NCBI RefSeq assembly: GCF_014650595.1
Contig: NZ_BMVG01000037.1
Coordinates: 1 to 64,000 of the forward strand
Reading direction: 5' to 3'
Length of the DNA stretch: 64,000 nucleotides
Source: Streptomyces alanosinicus
Lineage (GTDB): Bacteria; Actinomycetota; Actinomycetes; Streptomycetales; Streptomycetaceae
Of the stretch, positions 1-7,724 are shown one piece after another (within the stretch, counting starts at the first letter, position 1; every line of letters starts with the position of its first letter). Under the pieces are notes generated by a model, which was given only the letters and a program-made list of their open reading frames with translations, was not told the origin of the DNA and made no database searches. The position numbers and the translations under genes are program-made.

Positions 1-91
1 GAGACGACGACCGAACCGGACCAGACCATTTGAGACGTGGACCAGATCGACCGAGACGGGGCACCAGGGAACTGAGCCGAAGCTCAGGAGT

Positions 92-205
92 TGTCACCGG
101 ACAGAACCGGATGAGCTGGTGAATGGGACTGGTCGAAGCAGCCTGGTTGTCACAGAGGAGGCACGCGGCTTGTCACAAATGCTTGTTCAGCAACCTTTCT
201 GTCAC
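92..205. repeat. Cluster of four TGTCAC direct repeats
   Basis: TGTCAC occurs at 92-97, 148-153, 171-176 and 200-205, mostly as TTGTCACAGA/TTGTCACAAA. Two inverted copies (GTGACA at 1200-1205 and 1220-1225) lie on the far side of the next two genes. The copy at 148 extends to TGTCACAGAGG, matching the inverted copy at 1215-1225 over 11 bases. The arrangement resembles recombinase-binding subterminal repeats, or a repeated regulatory site; which one is not decided by the sequence. Confidence 0.45.
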
Positions 206-256
206 AGAAACGAAGATCGGGAGCCCCTGGCTTCCCTGCGGCGATGCCTACGATCG

Positions 257-1003
257 TCATGTGCCGTCCCGCGGGGAGCTGGGATCGACGCTGCCGGTTT
301 CCTTGGTGGCTCGCTGAAGCTCTCGGTCGAGGAGCTGAGCAAGTTCGAGGGCTACGGCGTAGTGCGCCCCCCCCACACACACCTCGGCAAGGTGTCCGTC
401 TGCAGCGTCGGCGACGAGCAGGTCTCGAAAGTCCTCCCGATGACCGGCCAACTCCTGCAAGGACTGCCACGCCTGGAAGCGGGCGTTGACCGCACGCAGC
501 TGAGTGGCCTGGGCTTCGAAGCCCGCCACAAGGCGCTCCAGTGCTGCACGCTCCTGGTCCAGCGCCCGACCGGACTCCTCAAAAGCGTTGGTCGGCAACA
601 GTCCTTGCGGGTCCTGTTTGACCAGTTGCTGATGGACACGCTGCATGCGTGACCACTTGGCGGCGCGACGGGCGAATGTCCAGAAGTCCGAGGCCAGTTC
701 GCTAAGGAGGCGATCGGCGTGCGGCATCAGCCCGGAGCGAAGGACCGGTTGGCAGGTGATGCTGAACCTGACCGTCTCGGCCCGCTCTGCCAGCTGCCGG
801 GCGTGATCGTTCAGGTCGCGGACACTCACATATCTGCGATAGACCAAGTGCCGGTACCGGGCATTGCGGGACGTCCGGCCGACGAACCAGCTCGGTTCCG
901 GAGGGCGCTCATCGTTCCACTTGGGACGACCTTGGATGTAGATCAGGTGCTGTCGCACCTTCTCCGGCAACTCCGGGTCAGTCGCAACGATGTACTTACT
1001 CAT
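257..1003 (-). CDS. Uncharacterised 248-aa protein
   Basis: I do not recognise the family. The translation is charged and mostly helical in character, with an arginine/aromatic-rich first third (YRHLVYRRYVSVRDLNDHA) and a heptad-like middle (DQERAALERLVAGFEAQA) that may form a coiled coil. There is no signal peptide or membrane segment, so it is probably cytoplasmic. Its ATG overlaps the stop codon of a 30-codon gene just upstream (ATGA), which points to translational coupling. The two-gene unit is bracketed by TGTCAC repeats, so it could be cargo or an accessory gene of a small mobile unit; that is inference. Confidence 0.55.
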   Translation of the reverse strand: MSKYIVATDPELPEKVRQHLIYIQGRPKWNDERPPEPSWFVGRTSRNARYRHLVYRRYVSVRDLNDHARQLAERAETVRFSITCQPVLRSGLMPHADRLLSELASDFWTFARRAAKWSRMQRVHQQLVKQDPQGLLPTNAFEESGRALDQERAALERLVAGFEAQATQLRAVNARFQAWQSLQELAGHREDFRDLLVADAADGHLAEVCVGGAHYAVALELAQLLDRELQRATKETGSVDPSSPRDGT

Positions 1004-1092
1004 CGGCCCTCGCCGGAGAGCGCGGCCGCGGTGCCTTCAGCCTTGCTCCACACCCGCTCCGGCTCGTGCGGGTGGATCGGCTGTGTGCTCAT
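1000..1092 (-). CDS. Small 30-aa ORF coupled to the 248-aa gene
   Basis: A short reading frame beginning MSTQPIHPHEPERV and ending GEGR, with a good ribosome-binding site (GAAGGAAAG) about 8 bases upstream of the ATG at 1092. The stop codon overlaps the ATG of the downstream gene. The longer in-frame extension to 1251 lacks a comparable Shine-Dalgarno sequence. Function unknown; it may be a leader peptide for the following gene. Confidence 0.4.
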   Translation of the reverse strand: MSTQPIHPHEPERVWSKAEGTAAALSGEGR

Positions 1093-1199
1093 CGTGCTGC
1101 TTTCCTTCTCTCTGTTGCCGCCTGCGATTCTGTCATTTCCGCCTCTCGCGTCGACCTCCTTGAGCTGTACCGAAGCACCCTGAGATCGGTGCTGGCCTG

Positions 1200-1225
1200 G
1201 TGACAGTAAGCCTGCCTCTGTGACA
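1200..1225. repeat. Inverted copies of the TGTCAC repeat
   Basis: GTGACA at 1200-1205 and 1220-1225 read, on the minus strand, as TGTCAC repeats. The outer one extends to TGTCACAGAGG, identical to the copy at 148-158. With the 92-205 cluster it brackets the two-gene unit at 257-1092 as an inverted repeat pair. Confidence 0.4.
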
Positions 1226-1278
1226 TCTATCGTGCGTCGGCACAGGAACATGCAGAGAGTGGTCGCGAGGGCGCGGAC

Positions 1279-1856
1279 TCAGGCCGCAAAGCCGATGTTG
1301 GTGACGTACTCGTACTGGCCCCACTCAGAGCCGAGGTCGACCACGGCGTCACTCACCCAGGCACCGTCCAGTGCCTCATCGTTGTCGTCGGCCCAGGCCT
1401 CGACGATGCGGTCCCAGTGGCACACGTTGAGCGTTCGGAAACTGAGTTCGCGTTGCCTCGGCCGCGACACTTGGGACTGGTTGAGCGGATGAATCTCCAC
1501 TCGGGTGCCCCTGCCCTCACGATTGAGGCGCGCGAGCAGGTAGCGGGAGACGCGTTGTGTCGGCGCACCGCTCGGTAGGCCGTCTCGATGCGCTCCAGGT
1601 TCTTCTTCGAGGGAGCGCGCTTACCGTCCTGCCACGCCTTGAGTGTGCGGTCGGTGACGGTGAGGCCGGCCTCGCGGGCCATCTGACGCGCATGGTCGGT
1701 GCGGGTGAGGTAGTTCAGACGTGCGAGCAGGCCGCGGCGTGCCGTGATCGGTGTGGCGATGAAGTTGGCGAGCGCATTGAGCTGGCGGGCGACGGCCTGG
1801 TGTCCTTTGATGCCGCTCGCACCGTATTTGCCGAACTCGATGTTCCTCTCCGGCAC
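1279..1856 (-). pseudogene. Tpg-like helix-turn-helix protein, frameshifted
   Basis: The 5' part encodes an HTH-type protein (RGLLARLNYLTRTDHARQ ... AREAGLTVTDRTLKAWQDGK), and the 3' part encodes a C-terminus ending LGSEWGQYEYVTNIGFAA. They lie in different frames. Switching frame near 1550, just after codons for RRHN, joins them smoothly (SRYLLARLNREGRGTRVEIH). Relative to the expected reading there are two extra bases or one missing base. The layout, an HTH that recognises a 'GKR-P' stretch followed by a conserved acidic/aromatic tail, resembles Streptomyces telomere terminal protein (Tpg) and its relatives in mobile elements; that assignment is from memory and moderate. As written the gene is broken unless the frameshift is a sequencing error. 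Confidence 0.6.
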
Positions 1857-2053
1857 CTTCGTCTCCTCTGCCTGCGCGTAGTTGGCGGAGCCTCACACGC
1901 GCGTATCTTCTGGTCAAGAATACCGGCTCTGACGTGCGGAAGTGCAGTCTCACGATTTCTGAAGCCCTGCCGGATGTAAAGGAATTACACCGTGCCCTGC
2001 TTCGACGTCGCCCATTTTGAAGCTGCACCTCGTTCGGTCTCTTGCGGCAGTTT

Positions 2054-2490
2054 TCAGTCGTTCGTGTCGGTGTCCGTCCCGACGGTGTACAGGTCCTTGA
2101 CCTTCACCTCGGTGACGCCGCGGCCCTCGGGGAACACGGCCCGCCAGTCGCCGATGACGTGCAGCTCGTCGGTGCCCATCGCGCGTACGACCATCAGGCC
2201 CTGGAAGATGTGCATCCAGTCGGTGCGGTAGATCTCGCGGTTGAAGTTGGACTCGCCCAGGGTGGAGACGAACTTGGAGTACATCGCCTTCACGTACGCC
2301 AGCGTCACCTCGTCGTTCTCGGCGATCGCCTTGTCCCGGGCGTCCTTCATCGCCACGCGGAACTTCTCCAGCAGGCCTTCCGTGGCTCCGGAGGTCCAGG
2401 ATTCATGGATCTCCGGCGGCTCGCACAAGCCGTACTTCGGGCCGGACAGGCGCAGCAGCAGGCGCAGCGTCGCGCTGTCGGCGGTGTCCA
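2054..2490 (-). pseudogene. C-terminal fragment of an unidentified protein upstream of the Tpg-like gene
   Basis: The last ~145 codons look like true coding sequence (VTLAYVKAMYSKFVSTLG; TDELHVIGDWRAVFPEGRG) and end TVGTDTDTND. The reading frame continues to 2599, but from about 2490 the opposite strand carries a recognisable aminotransferase fragment, so the N-terminal part of this gene has probably been replaced. The gene precedes the Tpg-like gene on the same strand, as the telomere-associated gene tap precedes tpg in Streptomyces. I cannot confirm that it is a tap relative from sequence alone. Confidence 0.45.
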
Positions 2491-2507
2491 CCGCCACCGT
2501 GCCCACC

Positions 2508-2908
2508 GGAATTGACCTCTGGCTCGGCCGGGACGCCGTGGTGCAGGCGCCCGCCGCGGGGAAGGTCCTCGCTGCGGCGCCGGGCCACGTGGAACTCACC
2601 TACGGCGCGCAGGCGCTGTCGCTGACCTTCCCCCGCACGGTCCAGCCCGCGGTCACCACCGGTGCGACAGTGCAGGCGGGCGAAGACATCACCCACCTCG
2701 GCTCCGGTGCCTCCATCCACGTTGCGCTGCGCGACGCCGGCAGCCCCGCTGCCCGCGCCTGGTCCGTCCCGAGTACGCCGCCGGCTGCCTCGCGCTCACC
2801 GCCGACCCCGCCCCGCTCCTCGGCCTCCCGGCCGACTCCGGCCCTGCGCGCGCGAGGGACCTGCTCGACCGGCGTGACGCCGCGTTCGCCACCGTGCAGG
2901 AGCTGGTT
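2508..2908 (+). pseudogene. Fragment of an M23-peptidase-like/class III aminotransferase fusion
   Basis: From 2508 the plus strand reads GIDLWLGRDAVVQAPAAGKV and continues as an M23-like biotinyl/lipoyl-type fold (GATVQAGEDITHLGSGASI). Near 2770 the frame shifts and continues as PEYAAGCLALTADPAPLL, then DLLDRRDAAFATVQEL. This is the linker and start of the aminotransferase part seen in large actinobacterial PLP enzymes that carry an M23-like domain. Both ends are missing and there is an internal frameshift, so this is a relic. It probably marks an old recombination junction with the minus-strand fragment ending at about 2490. Confidence 0.6.
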
Positions 2909-3262
2909 CCGGCTCGTTCTCCGCAGCGCTGTTCTGCCTGATCAGAGCATGTGCGGACAGTTGCGCTGTGAGCCCAGTGCCGTCGGGTCCGAAGGCGTCC
3001 GGCCACACTCGGGCGCACCCTGCGGGGTCACCGTGGTCCGAGCCTCATTGTCGCTCACCCACAGCGTGGCCGCCGTGGCCCCGCCGCCCTTGTGCACGGT
3101 TGGGACAGTTCAAACGGCAAAGCAGCACTGATCAGGTTCGGCGAAGATCGGCTTCGACTCTCGAACCGGCACTTTAAGTTCACCCCGGATTAAACCATTC
3201 CGGTTTTGATGGTGCCTCTAGATCTCCTGGCCAACTGGCCCCGCGGTCCGGCGGCGGAGCCA
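2909..3262. other. Non-coding stretch
   Basis: No convincing reading frame, tRNA or strong hairpin is visible here. Short GC-rich frames on both strands look like shadows. The end of the preceding aminotransferase relic fades out near 2908, and the LacI-type gene ends at 3263. Confidence 0.4.
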
Positions 3263-4354
3263 TCAGTCCTTCGGTGGCGCCGTGCTCTCCCGTACGGTGA
3301 GGGTCGTCGCGATCTCCAGCCCGGTCTGGGGTGCCTGCTCACCGCGGCCGAGGGTCAGTGCGAGTTCGGTCGCCGCGATGGCCATCTCGGTCAGCGGCTG
3401 GTGGACGGTGGTCAATGGCGGGTCCACCCAGGAGACCGCCGGCAGGTCGTCGAAACCGACCACGCTCAGGTCCTCGGGGATGCACAGGCCGGCTTCGCGC
3501 GCGGCCTGGTAGACCCCGAGCGCCAGAAGGTCGTTCGCGGCGAAGATCGCGGTGGGGCGGTGGGGCCGGGACAGCAGGTCGCGCGCCGCGGTGTAGCCGT
3601 CCTCCCGGGTGAGCTTGGCGTAAACCACGAGGTCCGGATCGGCCGACAGACCGGCGGCCTGCAGCGCCGAGCGGTAGCCGTCCAGCCGGGCAACGCAGCA
3701 CAGCACGTCCTGCGGTCCGCTGATCATCGCTATGCGGCGATGGCCCAGCTCGGTCAGGTGGCGGGTCGCGGCCCGGCCGCCGGACCAGTTGGTGGCGCCG
3801 ACGAAGGGGACGTCGTCCGGCAGTTCACGGGTCGGATCGAAGACGACGAACGGAATGCCCTTCGCCTGGAGCTGCTCGCGCTCGGCCTCGGAGAGCTGCG
3901 CCACCGACAGCACGCAGTTCGGGCGGCGGGCCACGGTGTCGTCCCAGGCTGGAGCGGGTGAGTCGTGCAGGCCGAAGCGCGAGACCATCAGCCCCACGCG
4001 GTGCTTGCTGGCCACCCGCTCCACGCCGCGGATGATCTCCACGGCCCACATGCTCTCCAGCTCGCGGAACACCAGCTCCACCACGTTGTTGCGGTTGGCC
4101 CCCGAAAGCTTGCGGTAGCCGTACCGGTCGATCAGCTCCTCGACGCGGGCACGGGTGCCGGGCGACACCCCCGACTTGCCGTTGAGCACCTTCGAGACGG
4201 TCGGAACCGATACGCCCGCCGACTCGGCGATGTACGCGATCGTCACCGGCCGGGAGGCGTCACCCCCGGGGCGTTCGCCACCACCCGCCGGTCCTTCCGC
4301 TGCGTCGTCAGCCAAAGCCGCCTTCCGATCCTTCGCGTCCTCGCCGCCCCCCAT
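3263..4354 (-). CDS. LacI-family transcriptional repressor
   Basis: A one-component sugar-responsive repressor. The N-terminal HTH is clear (VTIAYIAESAGVSVPTVSKV followed by LNGKSGVSPGTRARVEELI), then a periplasmic-binding-protein-like effector domain (VELVFRELESMWAVEIIRGV; FAANDLLALGVYQAAREAG; VVGFDDLPAVSWVDPPLTT). From the ATG at 4354 the protein is 363 aa, close to the family norm; an upstream GTG at 4429 would add 25 residues, and neither start has a strong ribosome-binding site. It is tandem with, and downstream of, the GH3 gene on the same strand and faces the importer genes across the same locus. A xylan/oligosaccharide utilisation regulator is likely; the effector is unknown. Confidence 0.85.
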   Translation of the reverse strand: MGGGEDAKDRKAALADDAAEGPAGGGERPGGDASRPVTIAYIAESAGVSVPTVSKVLNGKSGVSPGTRARVEELIDRYGYRKLSGANRNNVVELVFRELESMWAVEIIRGVERVASKHRVGLMVSRFGLHDSPAPAWDDTVARRPNCVLSVAQLSEAEREQLQAKGIPFVVFDPTRELPDDVPFVGATNWSGGRAATRHLTELGHRRIAMISGPQDVLCCVARLDGYRSALQAAGLSADPDLVVYAKLTREDGYTAARDLLSRPHRPTAIFAANDLLALGVYQAAREAGLCIPEDLSVVGFDDLPAVSWVDPPLTTVHQPLTEMAIAATELALTLGRGEQAPQTGLEIATTLTVRESTAPPKD

Positions 4355-4467
4355 GGCCGGCCGAGCGACCGGCAGCCCTGCCCGACGTGTGCGGCACCTT
4401 GGAGGTTGCCGCACAGCCGGACCAGGCACCGGCCCGCGTCATATTAGCTCTCTCCGCCTGCAAGCGA

Positions 4468-4478
4468 CGAAACTTTCC
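4468..4478. promoter_or_regulatory. Candidate LacI operator CGAAACTTTCC
   Basis: The odd palindrome GAAACTTTC (4469-4477) lies upstream of the LacI-type gene, between it and the GH3 gene. GAAA-C-TTTC palindromes are known as repressor sites near Streptomyces xylanase genes, so autoregulation of this repressor is plausible. A related GAAAACTTTCC lies inside the start of the GH3 gene (about 7488-7498). Confidence 0.35.
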
Positions 4479-4622
4479 TGCGGCAGCCCGACGCGGCCCG
4501 CCTCGCCGGAGGCCGGGATCGCGCCGCAGGATGCGTGCAGCGGCAGCAGCACGATCCGGTGCATGGCCACGGAGCAAGCCAGCGCCACGGTCGGGCCCGG
4601 TCGTTCCCGGGTCGGCACGGGC

Positions 4623-4652
4623 GCGGCCCGCCCCTCGGGGGGGGCGGGCCGC
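4623..4652 (-). terminator. GC-rich hairpin downstream of the GH3 gene
   Basis: A perfect 12-bp inverted repeat (GCGGCCCGCCCC / GGGGCGGGCCGC) with a 6-base loop lies 7 bases past the GH3 stop codon. There is no U-tract, as is usual for actinobacterial terminators. Confidence 0.65.
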
Positions 4653-4658
4653 CCGGTC

Positions 4659-7526
4659 TCAGTCCGCGACTGCGCGCGATGAGGCGCAGCGGAAAGCGGC
4701 CAGCCGGAAGTCCCCGTGCAGGGTGAGGTGCAGGTCGTGCACGCCGTCCAGCAGTGCGGGGAACTCCTGGGTGACGGTCGTCCACGTGTAGCGGCTGCCG
4801 GTGATCGGTACGGGGAGGGCCGCGAGGAGGCGTTCGTCGGCCCTGAGTTCCAAGAGAGCCTCGCCCGGCCCGGTGTCCGCGCGCGCGACCTCGGCTTCCA
4901 GGCGGACCGCGGAGGTCAGGTCGGCGGAGCGGAAGAGGGCGGTGGCGGGTCTTGTGGGGTCCGTGGGGGTGATCGCGTCGTCGTTGGTGCGGGTGGCATC
5001 GACGAGTGTGAGGTTCTCGTAGTCGTCGAAGTCGGCGGCCCAGGTGCGATGATCGACAACTGCCCGTGGTCCGGGAGCGGTTCCGGTGACGGTGAGGGGC
5101 GCGGTGAGGACGACGTCCTCGGCGGACCGGGCGATGAGGACCTCGTACGTGCCCGGGTCGGTGGTGAAGGCTCCGGTGGTGACGTCCCAGTGGGCGAGCT
5201 GCTCGGCGGTCAGGTGGAAGGTGGCCTCCTGGCTTTCGCCCGGGGCGAGCCGAACCTTGGCGAAGTCGGCGAGCCGCAGCCGGGGCGCCTCATAGCGGGC
5301 GTCCGTCGCGCGGACGTAGAGCTGGACGACTTCGCTTCCGGGGCGGGTGCCGGTGTCAGTGAGGGTGACCGAGATGTCGACCGTGCCCTCGGGGTCGATG
5401 GACGCTGCGGACAGGCGCAGGTCGTGGTAGGTGAAGTCGGTGTAGGACAGACCATGGCCGAAGGGGTAGAGGGGTGGGGTGCGGTGGTACTGGTAGGTCC
5501 AGCCGGCTTTGACGATGTCGTAGTCGAGTGGGTGGGGCAGTTCGTCCTCGCCCCGGTACCAGGTCTGGGGCAGGCGCCCGGAGGGGTCGGTTTCGCCGAG
5601 CAGGACGGCGGCCAGCCCGTGGCCGGCCTCCTGTCCCGCGTGTGAGGTCCATAGTACGGCGGGCAGGTGCGTGTCGGCCCAGTCCAGGGCGTAGGGGTAG
5701 CTGCTCATGACGACCAGCGCGGTCTGGGGGCGGACGGCGGCGACCGCCCGCAGCAGCTCCTGCTGTCCTTCGGGCAGTGCGGTGTTCGCCCGGTCCTGGG
5801 TCTCGCGGCCGCCGATCAGGGGGTGGTTGCCGAGCACGACGACGGCGACGTCGGCGCTCTGGGCGGCGGTCCGTGCTTCGACGGTGCCGTCGCGGAGCAG
5901 TTCGCGGTGGAAGGTTTCGGCGGCCTGCGGGGTCTCGGCCGTCATCCTCACCGCGCCGTCGGCTGGATCGATGGCGGCGTAGCGGCCGGTGAGGACGTTG
6001 CGCAGCAGCACGGCGTCGGGGCCGCTGGCAGGGTCGGGTTCCAGGCGGAACGTTTCGTGGATGAACCAGGACTTGAGCTGTTGCTGGTCGGCCTCCAGGT
6101 GGCCGTCGTCCTTGACGCTCAGGTAGCGGCCGGTGTCGGCATCGCGCAGTGTCAGTGCCCCTTCCCCCCAGTCAGTGGTGTCGAAGGAGGTCTTGCCGAG
6201 CAGTTCGCCGGTGGTGCGCAAGCGCAGGGCGATGCGGTCGCAGCCCTCGACCCGGACCACGTGTCCGCCCTGATCGGCGAGTGCTGCTTCCAGCCCTGCG
6301 GCGACGGTGACCTGGTAGGGCAGAGTGCCGCTGTACCAGTCCTCGAACAGGGTGTCGGACAGCAGGCCGATGACGGTGATCGTCGGGGTGCGGGCTGCGT
6401 CCAGGGGCAGCAGTCCGTCGTTCTTGAGCAGCACCACCGACTCGGTCGCGGCGAGCCGGGCCAGCTCGCGGTGGCGGGGGTGGTCGATGGCGTCGGGGCC
6501 GATGCCGGCGTACGGATCGAGGTGCTGGTCGAACTCGCCGAGCCGGAAACGCAGTTCGAGTTGCCGCCGTACGGCGCGGTCGACGTCGTCCTCGGCGATC
6601 AGGGATCGCTCGATGGCCTGACGCAGCCAGCCGGTGACGGTAGCGCTGTCCTGTTCGTGGTCGGTGAAGCTGTCGATGCCGGCCTTGAGGGCGGCGGCGA
6701 AGGCCTGGGGGTGGTCGTCGAAGTAGTGCTCGGGGTCGACGAGGTTGCAGGGTGCTTCGGCGTCGCTGACCACGAACAGCTCGTGGCCGGTGGAGACGGC
6801 CCAGCGCCGCAGTTCGTCCTCGATGAGCGGGCTGACGTGGCACGGGCGGCCGTTGACCAGGTTGTAGGCGGCCATGGCGCCGGTGGCCGCGCCGGAGGCG
6901 ACGACGGGCCGGAACGCGGCCAGGTCGTATTCGTGCAGTACGCGCGGGCGCAGCCCGGAGGAGGTGGTGCAGCGGTCGTCCTCGTTGTTGTAGGCGAGGA
7001 AGTGCTTGAGGACGGGGGCAACGCGCAGGTAGTGCGGGTGGTCGCCGGCCAGGCCCCGGCAGTAGGCGGTACCCAGCCGCGCGGTGTGCACGGGGTCTTC
7101 GGAGTAGCCCTCCTCGTTGCGGCCCCAGCGTGGGTCGCGCAGCGGGTTCACCACCGGGGCCCACGCCTGCAGGCTGTTGGTGCCCGGGCCGGAGGCGGGC
7201 GGGCGGTGGTGGTGGAAGGCTCGCAGCTCGACCGAGACGGTTTCGGCAACCCGGTGCACCAGTTCCTCGTCCCAGGTCGCGCCCAGCCCCACCGCCTGCG
7301 GGAAGACGGTCGCCTCGCCCAGCCAGGCCACGCCGTGCAACGCCTCGGTCCCGGTGCGGAACGCCGCGACGCCCAGACGCGGCACCTCGGGAGCGTACTG
7401 GTGCAGCATCGCGAGCTTTTCGTCGAGGGTGAGTCGTTCGAGCAAGTCGCCGACACGCGTCCGCAAGGACAGCGCCGGATCCTGGAACGGAAAGTTTTCG
7501 ACAGCGGAGAGGGATGGTGGACTCAC
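4659..7526 (-). CDS. GH3 family glycosidase (beta-xylosidase/beta-glucosidase type) with C-terminal CBM6-like domain
   Basis: Hydrolyses terminal beta-linked sugars from oligosaccharides; with no signal peptide it probably acts in the cytoplasm on imported oligomers. The GH3 N-domain (LDEKLAMLHQYAPEVPRLGV; LKHFLAYNNEDDRC) carries the nucleophile Asp in FVVSDAEAP (about residue 254). The GH3 C-domain is interrupted by a beta-trefoil-like insertion (GRYLSVKDDGHLEAD; LLRNVLTGRYAAIDPADG). A fibronectin III-like domain (GTRPGSEVVQLYVRATDARY) and a CBM6-like tail (about the last 130 residues) follow. I prefer the GTG at 7526 (955 aa), preceded by AGGGG at suitable spacing, over the reading frame opening at 7829, because the family homology starts there. 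It is divergent from the importer operon; a 16-bp operator lies about 40 bp upstream. Confidence 0.85.
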   Translation of the reverse strand: MSPPSLSAVENFPFQDPALSLRTRVGDLLERLTLDEKLAMLHQYAPEVPRLGVAAFRTGTEALHGVAWLGEATVFPQAVGLGATWDEELVHRVAETVSVELRAFHHHRPPASGPGTNSLQAWAPVVNPLRDPRWGRNEEGYSEDPVHTARLGTAYCRGLAGDHPHYLRVAPVLKHFLAYNNEDDRCTTSSGLRPRVLHEYDLAAFRPVVASGAATGAMAAYNLVNGRPCHVSPLIEDELRRWAVSTGHELFVVSDAEAPCNLVDPEHYFDDHPQAFAAALKAGIDSFTDHEQDSATVTGWLRQAIERSLIAEDDVDRAVRRQLELRFRLGEFDQHLDPYAGIGPDAIDHPRHRELARLAATESVVLLKNDGLLPLDAARTPTITVIGLLSDTLFEDWYSGTLPYQVTVAAGLEAALADQGGHVVRVEGCDRIALRLRTTGELLGKTSFDTTDWGEGALTLRDADTGRYLSVKDDGHLEADQQQLKSWFIHETFRLEPDPASGPDAVLLRNVLTGRYAAIDPADGAVRMTAETPQAAETFHRELLRDGTVEARTAAQSADVAVVVLGNHPLIGGRETQDRANTALPEGQQELLRAVAAVRPQTALVVMSSYPYALDWADTHLPAVLWTSHAGQEAGHGLAAVLLGETDPSGRLPQTWYRGEDELPHPLDYDIVKAGWTYQYHRTPPLYPFGHGLSYTDFTYHDLRLSAASIDPEGTVDISVTLTDTGTRPGSEVVQLYVRATDARYEAPRLRLADFAKVRLAPGESQEATFHLTAEQLAHWDVTTGAFTTDPGTYEVLIARSAEDVVLTAPLTVTGTAPGPRAVVDHRTWAADFDDYENLTLVDATRTNDDAITPTDPTRPATALFRSADLTSAVRLEAEVARADTGPGEALLELRADERLLAALPVPITGSRYTWTTVTQEFPALLDGVHDLHLTLHGDFRLAAFRCASSRAVAD

Positions 7527-7564
7527 GCAGCTGACCCCTAGCAAGTGGGATGGAACAGAAGGCG

Positions 7565-7580
7565 AAGCGCATCGACGCTG
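7565..7580. promoter_or_regulatory. LacI-type operator, copy 1
   Basis: AAGCGCATCGACGCTG matches the second copy at 7686-7701 at 14 of its first 15 bases and is an imperfect inverted repeat (AAGCG ... CGCTG). It lies 39 bp upstream of the GH3 start, suitably placed to repress the divergent gene. The nearby LacI-type gene products are the obvious candidates for binding. Confidence 0.55.
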
Positions 7581-7642
7581 CCACGCGGCTGTCCGGGCCG
7601 TCAACGAAAGTGGAAACGGTTTTTTGCTTTGGTTTCTCCTCT

Positions 7643-7671
7643 TGTCTGACAGGAGAACGGTCGATACGGTC
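7643..7671 (+). promoter_or_regulatory. Candidate promoter of the sugar importer operon
   Basis: TTGTCT (-35, 7643-7648) and TACGGT (-10, 7666-7671) are separated by 17 bp. The operator copy at 7686-7701 lies just downstream of the expected start site, where bound repressor would block transcription. Confidence 0.4.
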
Positions 7672-7685
7672 GCCGCCAATCGTCT

Positions 7686-7701
7686 AAGCGCTTCGACGCT
7701 T
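7686..7701. promoter_or_regulatory. LacI-type operator, copy 2
   Basis: AAGCGCTTCGACGCTT is a perfect 5-bp inverted repeat (AAGCG/CGCTT) around a 6-bp centre and contains the 8-bp palindrome AAGCGCTT. It is 23 bp upstream of the binding-protein start codon. Together with copy 1 it spans the divergent promoter region, which suggests joint control of import and GH3 hydrolysis. Confidence 0.6.
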
Positions 7702-7724
7702 CTCAGGGGAAGGGCCGCCTCCAC

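Noticed and set aside
7488..7498. GAAAACTTTCC as a further LacI operator
   Set aside because: It lies inside the GH3 coding sequence and has an extra base relative to the 4469 palindrome, so it is not listed as a site.
5667..7541. 624-codon plus-strand frame opposite the GH3 gene
   Set aside because: Low-complexity Gly/Val/Asp composition, antisense to a clear GH3 enzyme; a shadow.
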